Assembly: GCA_009918225.1 (NCBI GenBank)
Contig: RGEP01000014.1
Coordinates: 1 to 18,065, forward strand
Length of the DNA: 18,065 nucleotides
DNA from: Betaproteobacteria bacterium
GTDB taxonomy: Bacteria > Pseudomonadota > Gammaproteobacteria > Burkholderiales > Burkholderiaceae_C
Direction: 5' to 3'
The position numbers were made by a program, and so were the translations under genes. Below are positions 1 through 5,889 of the stretch, in pieces; position 1 is the first letter of the stretch; each line of letters starts with the position of its first letter. The notes beneath the pieces were generated by a model, which searched no databases, had not been told where the DNA came from, and saw nothing but the letters and a program-made list of their open reading frames with translations.

Positions 1-318
1 TGGCAAATCGGCGCCGCTTATGACCTGAAGACGGTCAAGCTGTTTGCACAGGTGGGCAAGGTGGACAACATCACCTTCAAGACCAACTACGACCACATGG
101 GCGTGGGCGCCTCGGTGCCGATGGGCCCCAACGGCAAGATCCTGGCGCAGTACAGCTCCATGGAGCCCAGCAATGCCAAGGCCAGCAAGACCACCTCACT
201 GGCCTACGACCACTTCCTGAGCAAGCGCACCGACCTGTACGCCGTGTTCATGAACGAGCAGGTGCCCGGCCGCTCGACCGGTACCACCTACGGTGTGGGC
301 ATCCGCCACCGCTTCTGA
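1..318 (+). CDS. Gram-negative porin, C-terminal part (5' end outside window)
   Basis: The reading frame is open from the first base and ends at TGA 316-318, giving about 105 residues of the C-terminus of an outer-membrane beta-barrel porin of the type common in Burkholderiales (general diffusion of small hydrophilic solutes). Visible support is the alternation of short amphipathic strands (for example WQIGAAYDLKTVKLFAQVG) with polar turns, the late motif TTYGVGIRHRF, and a terminal phenylalanine, the residue recognised by the BAM assembly machinery. The signal peptide and most of the barrel lie upstream of the window, so substrate preference cannot be judged. A strong terminator follows 22 bases after the stop, so this is the last gene of its transcript. 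Confidence 0.85.
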   Translation, partial: WQIGAAYDLKTVKLFAQVGKVDNITFKTNYDHMGVGASVPMGPNGKILAQYSSMEPSNAKASKTTSLAYDHFLSKRTDLYAVFMNEQVPGRSTGTTYGVGIRHRF

Positions 319-339
319 TCCGCACAGGACCTGAAAGCA

Positions 340-369
340 AAACGCCCCGCGGTTGCGGGGCGTTTTTTT
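340..369. terminator. Bidirectional Rho-independent terminator
   Basis: A 9-bp GC-rich stem (342-350 ACGCCCCGC paired with 355-363 GCGGGGCGT, loop GGTT) is followed by a run of seven T on the plus strand. Read on the minus strand the same stem is followed by GTTTTGCTTT. It can therefore end both the porin transcript and the convergent relA/tRNA-Val transcript. Confidence 0.92.
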
Positions 370-409
370 ATTCTCAGAACTTGCGCAAGCTGGCAAGCAC
401 CGACCGTCT

Positions 410-486
410 TGGTAGGCGCAATTGGATTCGAACCAACGACCCCCACCATGTCAAGGTGGTGCTCTAACCAACTGAGCTATGCGCCT
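410..486 (-). tRNA. tRNA-Val (anticodon GAC)
   Basis: The minus strand reads a full cloverleaf. The acceptor stem is AGGCGCA (486-480) with TGCGCCT (420-414), followed by discriminator A and an encoded CCA (412-410). The D-arm begins AGCTCAGTTGGTTAGAGC. The anticodon loop CTTGACATG gives anticodon GAC at 452-450, reading GUC/GUU valine codons. The T-loop contains GGTTCGAATCC. It lies 18 bases downstream of the relA stop codon on the same strand, so it is probably processed from a relA read-through transcript unless it has its own promoter inside the 3' end of relA. Confidence 0.97.
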
Positions 487-504
487 GAAGCCCGCGAGTA
501 TAGC

Positions 505-2754
505 TTATCGACGCCGCGCAGCCCGCACCCCGGAGACCTGCATCAGGCCCTGAAGCACGGTCGGCAGCCGCTGCGTTGAGCCCATCTCCACGGTAAAGGT
601 CATGTGGGCACTCGGGCCCGAGCGGTCTCGCAGGGATTGGGTCTTCACCCCCGTCACGTTGATCTTTTCGCGGGCGAAGACTTCGCTGATGTCGCGAAGC
701 AGGCCTGATCGGTCGGCGGCCTCCACCTGTACGTCCAAGGGATACACACTGCCGTCCTTGGGCGTGCCCCACTCCACTTCAATGCGCCGCTCGGCCTGAT
801 GGGCCATGAGCTGTGCCAAGCTGCTGCAGTCGCGCCGGTGTATGGCCACGCCACGCCCACGGGTGACAAAGCCGGCGATGGCGTCCGGCGGGGCGGGTCG
901 GCAGCACCGGGCCAGGTGGGTCAACAAGGAGTCCACCCCCACGACCAGCACGCCCGAGCCCGCCGCCTCAGCCTTGGAGCGCTTGACCACCAAGCCCTCA
1001 TCGTCGTGCTTGGCCGGTGCAGCCGGTCGCAGCAGCTGCTCGATGTTGCGCAAGGAGTACTCGTCCTTGCCCACCACCTCAAAGAGCTCGTTAGCGGCTT
1101 TGAAACCCAACTGGGCTGCCAGCTCCTCAAACTTCAAGGCGGTGCGGCCCTCACGCTGCAACAGACGCTCCACCGCCTCGCGCCCGCGCGCAACGGTCTG
1201 GGCCTGCTCCAGGGCATTGAACCAAGCGCGCACCTTGGCCCGAGAACGGGGACTGGCCAGGTAGCGCAGCTCCGGGTTGAGCCAATCCATGGAAGGCCCA
1301 CCGTCTTTGGCGCTCACCACCTCAACGGTTTGGCCCGTTTGCAGCGGTGTGTTGAGGGGCACCATGGCCCCATCAACCCGCGCGCCACGGCACCGGTGGC
1401 CCAGGTTGGTGTGCAAGGCGTAGGCAAAGTCCACGGCGGTGCCGCCAGCCGGAAGGTCAACGATCGCCGCTTGGGGCGTGAACACATAGACACGGTCTTC
1501 AAAGCCGGGGGCGGCTTGGTCCACCGCTTCGCGTTCCCAGGCCAGCAGTTGTTGCAGCACCGCCTTGCGAGCCTGCGCCACGCGGTCCTCGAAGGCCCCC
1601 GCAGCCGACACGCCGGCATAGCCCTGTCGGCCCGCTTCCTTGTAGGCCCAGTGCGCCGCGACGCCGAACTCGGCATGCTCATGCATGGCCCGGGTTCGAA
1701 TCTGGATCTCCACCGCCCGCCCCGACTCATCGAGCACCACGGTGTGCAGGCTCTGGTATCCATTGGCTTTGGGCTTGGCGATGTAGTCGTCAAACTCACC
1801 GTCGACCGGTGTGAAGCGTTCATGAACGCGCGCCAGCACCGCATAGCACTGCGGGATGTCGTGCACGACCACCCGCATCGCCCGCACATCCATCACCTGG
1901 CTGAAATCCAGCTGCTTGCCCTGCATCTTGCGCCAGATGCTGTAAAGGTGTTTGGGCCTGCCCTGCACTTCGGCCTGCACCGGAAGATCGTTGAGCAAGG
2001 CGCGCAAGCGCTGGGCAAAGGCCTGCACCCCTGCCTCACGCTCCACCCGCTTCTCATCGAGCAAGCGGGCCACGGTGTGATAGTCGGCGGGGTACAGAAA
2101 GCGGAAGGAAAAGTCTTCCAGCTCCCACTTGATTTGCCAGATGCCCAGTCGATTGGCCAGCGGCGCAAACACCTCCAGCGATTCGCGCGCCAGTGCGGCG
2201 GGGCAATCGCGTTTGGCGGCTGCGTGCCAGCGCAAGGTTTGCAAGCGAGAGGCCAGCCGCAGCAGCACCACGCGCAAGTCGCGCGAGAAGGCCAAGAGCA
2301 TCTTGCGCACCCGCTCGGTTTGCTGTGCGCGGTCGTCGGCACCGACCTGTGCGGTCCGGGCCGCGCGCTGGATCTGAACGAGCTTGCGCGTATGCGCCAC
2401 CATCGCCCCATGGCTCGCACCGAAAGCCCGGGCAATCACCTCATCGGGCTTCTGGATGAAATCGGCGGCGTAGACCAAATACGCCGCAGCCTGCAGGCTC
2501 TGAGCAGCCCCCAGAGTGGCCAAGATATCGGCCACGCCCTGCGCATGTCCCCACGCGTCCTCGCCGGTATCCAGCAGTCGGCCCTCCAGCAGGGGCTGCG
2601 CGAACAGCTGGGCCCGCTGCACATCGGTCATCATGGCCTGGCCCACCGGGTCAGCCTGGACCTCGGCCTGCTGCTGCAAATCAGCCAGGGCCATGATGGG
2701 CAATGCGGGCAATGCGGCGGGGACTGGGGCTGAATCCCCACGGGTGTGTGTCAT
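505..2754 (-). CDS. relA: RelA, (p)ppGpp synthetase (GTP pyrophosphokinase)
   Basis: Ribosome-associated alarmone synthetase of the stringent response, transferring pyrophosphate from ATP to GTP/GDP. The protein has 749 residues with the chosen start (E. coli RelA has 744). The N-terminal HD hydrolase domain is degenerate: where active Rel/SpoT proteins have an HD pair this one has YAAD (residues 95-98). The synthetase domain is intact, with GRPKH (265), EFDDY (320-324), YQSLHT (333-338) and EIQIRT (349-354). The acidic EFDD, in place of the RxKD of bifunctional enzymes, marks the synthetase-only RelA class. A TGS domain (about 422-482), a Cys-containing zinc-finger region (CC, later DC) and a C-terminal ACT domain (about 675-749) follow. 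The frame is open to 2862, but the ATG at 2754, four bases after the hydrolase stop, is preferred, suggesting translational coupling. A separate SpoT should exist elsewhere in the genome. Confidence 0.95.
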   Translation of the reverse strand: MTHTRGDSAPVPAALPALPIMALADLQQQAEVQADPVGQAMMTDVQRAQLFAQPLLEGRLLDTGEDAWGHAQGVADILATLGAAQSLQAAAYLVYAADFIQKPDEVIARAFGASHGAMVAHTRKLVQIQRAARTAQVGADDRAQQTERVRKMLLAFSRDLRVVLLRLASRLQTLRWHAAAKRDCPAALARESLEVFAPLANRLGIWQIKWELEDFSFRFLYPADYHTVARLLDEKRVEREAGVQAFAQRLRALLNDLPVQAEVQGRPKHLYSIWRKMQGKQLDFSQVMDVRAMRVVVHDIPQCYAVLARVHERFTPVDGEFDDYIAKPKANGYQSLHTVVLDESGRAVEIQIRTRAMHEHAEFGVAAHWAYKEAGRQGYAGVSAAGAFEDRVAQARKAVLQQLLAWEREAVDQAAPGFEDRVYVFTPQAAIVDLPAGGTAVDFAYALHTNLGHRCRGARVDGAMVPLNTPLQTGQTVEVVSAKDGGPSMDWLNPELRYLASPRSRAKVRAWFNALEQAQTVARGREAVERLLQREGRTALKFEELAAQLGFKAANELFEVVGKDEYSLRNIEQLLRPAAPAKHDDEGLVVKRSKAEAAGSGVLVVGVDSLLTHLARCCRPAPPDAIAGFVTRGRGVAIHRRDCSSLAQLMAHQAERRIEVEWGTPKDGSVYPLDVQVEAADRSGLLRDISEVFAREKINVTGVKTQSLRDRSGPSAHMTFTVEMGSTQRLPTVLQGLMQVSGVRAARRR

Positions 2755-2758
2755 CGCA

Positions 2759-3625
2759 TCAGGCCAGCAAGAACTGGCACACCGCTTCAACTTGATCCGG
2801 CGCCACCAAGGTTGGGGCATGCCCCACGCCGTCGAAGACCCGAACCTGCAACTCAGGGCCACGCCTTGACATGTCCTCTAGGGTCTCAGGGGTTAAGAGA
2901 TCGCTCAGGGCTCCGCGCAGCACCAAGGTGGGCGCCTGGATTCGGTCCCAGGCCTGCCACAACTGTGCCTGCCCCGCGGCCACCAGCTCGGGATCGAGTT
3001 GCTTGAAGGGTTCGGCAATGCCGGGGTCGTAGCGCAAAGCCCATCGTCCGTCCGCTTCCTGGTGCAGCTGTGGTCGCGTCAGGGCATGCCACTGTTCACG
3101 GGTGTGCGGCCCGAAACCCAGGGTCAACAAGCGCAAGGCCTCGGCGGCCTCTTCGAAGCTGTTCCACCGCAGGGGCAGGCCCAGGTATTGGCCAATTCGC
3201 TGCAGGGCGGCCAACTCCATGCGCGGCCCTACATCATTGAGGACCAAGCGCCGAATGGGACTACCCGGAAGGCTGGCCACGCCCATGCCGATCAGCCCCC
3301 CCATGGAGGTCCCCACCCAGTCCAGGGACTGCGCATTCAGCCGGGCCAACAGCGTCACCATGTCCGCCACATAGGTGGGCACCGCATAGCCCCGGGGGTC
3401 GGGCAGCCAGTCAGACTCCCCGCGTCCCACCACGTCGGGACACACCACCCGGTAGTGCGCGCACAGGGCCTGCGCCAAGACGTCGAAGTCGCGCCCCTGT
3501 CGGGTCAGGCCATGAACGCACAGCAGGACACGGGGATTGAGCGGGTCGCCCCATTCCCAATACGCCATGCGGTGCAGCCCTCGGGGATTGAGGCACTGCA
3601 CATGTTGAAGGCGGGGCTGGTTCAT
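2759..3625 (-). CDS. Alpha/beta-fold hydrolase
   Basis: A 288-residue cytoplasmic alpha/beta hydrolase with no signal peptide. The oxyanion-hole HG is in VLLCVHGLTRQG (about 33-44), the nucleophile elbow is GTSMGG (Ser107), the acid is probably Asp242 in GALSDLLTP, and the catalytic histidine is His269 in GVGHAP. Length and motif order match the lipase/esterase or C-C hydrolase branch; the substrate cannot be told from sequence. It starts at ATG 3625 with only a weak Shine-Dalgarno and lies 4 bases upstream of relA on the same strand, so the two are probably one transcript. That does not prove a role in the stringent response. It is divergent from the 3-hydroxybutyrate dehydrogenase gene across 90 bases. 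Confidence 0.88.
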   Translation of the reverse strand: MNQPRLQHVQCLNPRGLHRMAYWEWGDPLNPRVLLCVHGLTRQGRDFDVLAQALCAHYRVVCPDVVGRGESDWLPDPRGYAVPTYVADMVTLLARLNAQSLDWVGTSMGGLIGMGVASLPGSPIRRLVLNDVGPRMELAALQRIGQYLGLPLRWNSFEEAAEALRLLTLGFGPHTREQWHALTRPQLHQEADGRWALRYDPGIAEPFKQLDPELVAAGQAQLWQAWDRIQAPTLVLRGALSDLLTPETLEDMSRRGPELQVRVFDGVGHAPTLVAPDQVEAVCQFLLA

Positions 3626-3661
3626 GTTCGATCTCAGGCCAAGGGGCTCATGCCGGTGCGT

Positions 3662-3672
3662 TCGATAATCGA
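3662..3672. promoter_or_regulatory. Symmetric element in hydrolase/bdhA divergent spacer
   Basis: TCGAT-A-ATCGA is an odd palindrome, with CG/CG pairs further out after one mismatch, in the 90-base spacer between two divergent starts. It contains GATAAT on the plus strand, a 5/6 match to a sigma70 -10 box, about 46 bases before the bdhA ATG. No convincing -35 is visible. It could be a promoter core or an operator; the assignment is tentative. Confidence 0.25.
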
Positions 3673-3715
3673 GCGAATGCTAACAAGGCTGGCACAGCGC
3701 CTGGAGGATGTTCAG

Positions 3716-4435
3716 ATGTCGATCAACGGAAAAGTAGCTTTGGTGACCGGCTCGACCAGCGGTATCGGCCTGGGCATCGCCCAAAGCCTGGCTCGCCAAG
3801 GTGCACACCTGATGCTCAACGGCTTCGGCGACGCCCAAGCGGCCCAGGCGGCCGTCCAGGCGGTGGCCCCTGCTGGGGTACAGGTGCTGCATCACGGAGC
3901 CGACATGAGCAAGCCCGAGGAGATCGAAGACCTCATCCGCAGCACCGAGCGCCACTTCGGGCGCGTGGACATCTTGGTGAACAACGCCGGCATTCAGCAT
4001 GTGGCGCCCATCGAGGCGTTTCCAGTCGACCGTTGGGACGCCGTGATCGCCATCAACCTCAGCTCGGCCTTTCACACCACGCGCTGGGCGCTGCCCGGCA
4101 TGAGGCAGCGCAATTGGGGGCGCATCATCAACATCGCCTCGGCCCATGGCCTGGTGGCCTCAGCGAACAAGTCTGCCTATGTGGCAGCCAAGCATGGCCT
4201 GGTGGGCATGACCAAATCGGTGGCCCTGGAAACCGCACAGGTGGATGCACGTGCTGCCGCTGAGGGCTTGAGCCTGGAAGACGCCAAGAAGGCCTTGCTG
4301 GCCGAGAAACAGCCCTCGCTGCAGTTCACCACACCAGAGCAACTCGGTGAGCTCACGGTCTTTCTGTGTTCCGAAGCCGCGAGCAACCTGCGTGGAGCGG
4401 CCATCAACGTGGATGGGGGCTGGGTGGCGCAGTAG
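3716..4435 (+). CDS. bdhA: 3-hydroxybutyrate dehydrogenase (SDR), with internal deletion
   Basis: NAD-dependent short-chain dehydrogenase interconverting (R)-3-hydroxybutyrate and acetoacetate, used in polyhydroxybutyrate and ketone-body turnover. The start is ATG 3716 with GGAGG at 3703-3707; the frame is open further upstream but without homology. Visible motifs are cofactor loop TGSTSGIG (11-18), NNAG (89-92), Asn114, and catalytic Ser142, Tyr155, Lys159 in SAYVAAKHG. The end AAINVDGGWVAQ is typical of BdhA. The protein is 239 residues, whereas the family is about 260. After ALETAQ (Gln175, codon 4238-4240) it jumps straight to VDARAAAEG, so about 21 residues holding the NAICPGWVLTPLV segment (the SDR PG motif beside the nicotinamide) are missing, in frame. 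The product is probably inactive or altered unless the gap is an assembly error. Confidence 0.88.
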   Translation: MSINGKVALVTGSTSGIGLGIAQSLARQGAHLMLNGFGDAQAAQAAVQAVAPAGVQVLHHGADMSKPEEIEDLIRSTERHFGRVDILVNNAGIQHVAPIEAFPVDRWDAVIAINLSSAFHTTRWALPGMRQRNWGRIINIASAHGLVASANKSAYVAAKHGLVGMTKSVALETAQVDARAAAEGLSLEDAKKALLAEKQPSLQFTTPEQLGELTVFLCSEAASNLRGAAINVDGGWVAQ

Positions 4436-4503
4436 GCTGCAGTAGGCCGCATTGGGCCGCAGCAGGCCGCATGGGCCGCATTGGGCCGCAGCAGGCCGCA
4501 TTG
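4426..4503 (+). repeat. Degenerate decamer tandem repeat overlapping the bdhA stop
   Basis: Eight consecutive 9-10-base units all begin GGCNGCA: starts at 4426, 4435, 4445, 4455, 4465, 4474, 4484 and 4494. Within it a 28-base block is repeated exactly (4445-4472 and 4474-4501, period 29). The first unit contains the bdhA stop codon TAG (4433-4435). The tract fills most of the 141-base gap between the convergent bdhA and ispF genes. The rest of the gap has a 6-bp hairpin CGTGGC/GCCACG (4508-4524) without a T-run, so no standard terminator is seen. Confidence 0.85.
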
Positions 4504-4576
4504 CGCCCGTGGCCTGCAGCCACGCACTGCGCTTCGGCGGGCAGCCGCTGCGTTCACCCGACGCGGGCGGCTGAGC

Positions 4577-5074
4577 CTAGAGCGCCGGGGCCTGAACCAA
4601 GAGGCACACGGCCCGCGCCTCGATGGCTCGGCCTTCACCCACCGGTCCCATGCGCTCCGCCGTCTTGGCCTTGATGTTGACGGCCTGCACGTCTAGGCCC
4701 AAGCAAGCGGCCAGGCTTTGGCGCATGGCCGGAATGTGACCGGCCAGCTTGGGCGCCTGGGCCACCACGGTGCAGTCGACGTTGGCCAGGCGCCAGCCTT
4801 GCGCCTGCACGGCGCCCCAGGCCTGTTGCAGCAAGACCCGAGAATCGGCGCCGGCATGGGCCGGATCGGTATCCGGGAAATGGGTCCCAATATCGCCCAA
4901 ACCCGCAGCGCCCAAAAGGGAATCGGTCACCGCGTGCAACAAGGCATCCGCGTCTGAGTGGCCCAAAAGGCCTGCGGTGTGGGGAATGTGCACCCCGCCC
5001 AGAACCAGCGCACGCCCCGGGACCAAGGCGTGAATGTCCCAGCCTTCGCCGACACGCAGGAGCGCAAGGGTCAT
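4577..5074 (-). CDS. ispF: 2-C-methyl-D-erythritol 2,4-cyclodiphosphate synthase
   Basis: Fifth enzyme of the MEP pathway, converting CDP-methylerythritol 2-phosphate to the cyclic diphosphate with release of CMP; a soluble homotrimer with a metal ion. The protein is 165 residues (family about 157-165). Metal-binding Asp13 and His15 in GWDIH, HSDAD (39-43), His47, DIGTHFPDTD (61-70) and the signature TAERMGPVGEGR (138-149) are all present. ATG 5074 is chosen because AGAGAGG lies 9 bases before it; the longer frame to 5146 would run into ispD. It lies 31 bases downstream of ispD on the same strand, the usual ispDF pairing, and is convergent with bdhA. Confidence 0.96.
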   Translation of the reverse strand: MTLALLRVGEGWDIHALVPGRALVLGGVHIPHTAGLLGHSDADALLHAVTDSLLGAAGLGDIGTHFPDTDPAHAGADSRVLLQQAWGAVQAQGWRLANVDCTVVAQAPKLAGHIPAMRQSLAACLGLDVQAVNIKAKTAERMGPVGEGRAIEARAVCLLVQAPAL

Positions 5075-5105
5075 GGCAAGTGGCCTCTCTTGTGCATGGC
5101 GACCC

Positions 5106-5861
5106 TCAGCCCTGCGCGCTGCGCTGTCGCAGCAAAGCCCAGGCACGCTGGAAGTCTTCGGGATAGGTCACCTTGAAATTATCGGCTGAACCCTGAACCA
5201 AGCGCGGCTGCAGCCCCGCCCACTCGACCGCACTGGCCTCATCCGTCACCGCGGCGCCCGCGGCCATGGCCTGGTCAAGCGCCTGGCTCAAAGGGCCAAG
5301 CCTGAACATCTGGGGGGTCTGCGCCGCCCACATCTGCTCGCGGGGAACCGTGGACTGCACGCGCCCGTGGGCATCGCTGCGCTTGAGCGTGTCGGGAACC
5401 GGGTGGGCCAGCAGGCCCCCCACGGGGTCGTGATCGCAGGCCTGGATCAGCGCCATCAGGTCAGCCGGGCTTACCAAGCAGCGGGCAGCATCGTGCACCA
5501 AAGCCCAATCGTCGGCCGCCAAGCCCTGCCGCTGCAAGTCCTGCAAGCCCGCGCGCACACTGGCGGCCCGGGTGGCCCCGCCCACACGGCGGGTCTGCAG
5601 CCGCGCGCGCAGGGCGGCGGGTACGGCCGCCTCGAACTCGGCGTCGTCCGGCGACAGCACCACCAACACCCCGTCGAGCTGTCCTTGATCCAGCAGCTCT
5701 TCAAAAGCCAACAGGGCCCAATGGACCACACGCCGGCCGCCAAGATCCACGTACTGCTTGGGTCGGTCCGCACCTGATCGGGCGCCGTGCCCAGCGCAGG
5801 GCAACAGGGCCACGCGCAGGGGGCGCCGGCGGGCGGCTCTCAGGGCTGGCCAGTCGGTCAT
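5106..5861 (-). CDS. ispD: 2-C-methyl-D-erythritol 4-phosphate cytidylyltransferase
   Basis: Third enzyme of the MEP pathway, joining methylerythritol 4-phosphate to CTP. The protein is 251 residues with start ATG 5861. The N-terminal nucleotide-binding loop CAGHGARSGADRPKQ (22-36) includes the conserved Lys35. LVHDAAR (121-127), VPDTLKR, REQMWAAQTPQMF, VTDEASAVEWAG and the C-terminal DNFKVTYPEDF match the family. About 15 Arg/Ala-rich residues precede the first strand. The frame remains open to 6026, but that would lie inside the divergent mfd. There is no Shine-Dalgarno before ATG 5861, and a possible -10 box (TAGAAT, minus strand 5874-5869) would place the transcript start almost on the ATG, suggesting a leaderless or nearly leaderless mRNA. 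It is co-directional with ispF. Confidence 0.94.
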   Translation of the reverse strand: MTDWPALRAARRRPLRVALLPCAGHGARSGADRPKQYVDLGGRRVVHWALLAFEELLDQGQLDGVLVVLSPDDAEFEAAVPAALRARLQTRRVGGATRAASVRAGLQDLQRQGLAADDWALVHDAARCLVSPADLMALIQACDHDPVGGLLAHPVPDTLKRSDAHGRVQSTVPREQMWAAQTPQMFRLGPLSQALDQAMAAGAAVTDEASAVEWAGLQPRLVQGSADNFKVTYPEDFQRAWALLRQRSAQG

Positions 5862-5867
5862 GCGCCC

Positions 5868-5879
5868 GATTCTAGAATC
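5868..5879. promoter_or_regulatory. 12-bp palindrome, possible shared bidirectional -10 for ispD and mfd
   Basis: GATTCTAGAATC is a perfect palindrome in the 28-base gap between the ispD and mfd starts. Each strand reads TAGAAT (plus 5873-5878; minus 5874-5869), a 5/6 match to the sigma70 -10. A start about 7 bases downstream would give a leader of about 5 bases for mfd and essentially none for ispD, and neither gene has a Shine-Dalgarno. No good -35 is seen on either strand. A repressor operator is the alternative. Confidence 0.45.
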
Positions 5880-5889
5880 CGGCCCCACC

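Noticed and set aside
380..389. Palindrome CTTGCGCAAG downstream of tRNA-Val
   Set aside because: Ten bases of GC-rich symmetry beside a clear terminator; no evidence for a separate site.
799..2733. 644-codon open frame on the plus strand opposite relA
   Set aside because: The opposite strand codes an intact RelA with all motifs. The shadow frame is Gly/Ala/His/Gln-rich without recognisable domains, as expected in GC-rich DNA.
505..3625. Hydrolase-RelA pair as a new toxin-antitoxin or defence module
   Set aside because: RelA is full length with TGS and ACT domains, the housekeeping type, and the hydrolase resembles ordinary metabolic esterases. Adjacency alone is not enough.
2999..3715. Long in-frame extension upstream of bdhA
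   Set aside because: It overlaps the hydrolase antisense, has no homology, and a strong GGAGG sits before ATG 3716 where the SDR fold begins.
4435..4503. Repeat tract as a CRISPR or integration site
   Set aside because: Units are only 9-10 bases and directly adjacent, with no spacers, cas genes or integrase nearby.
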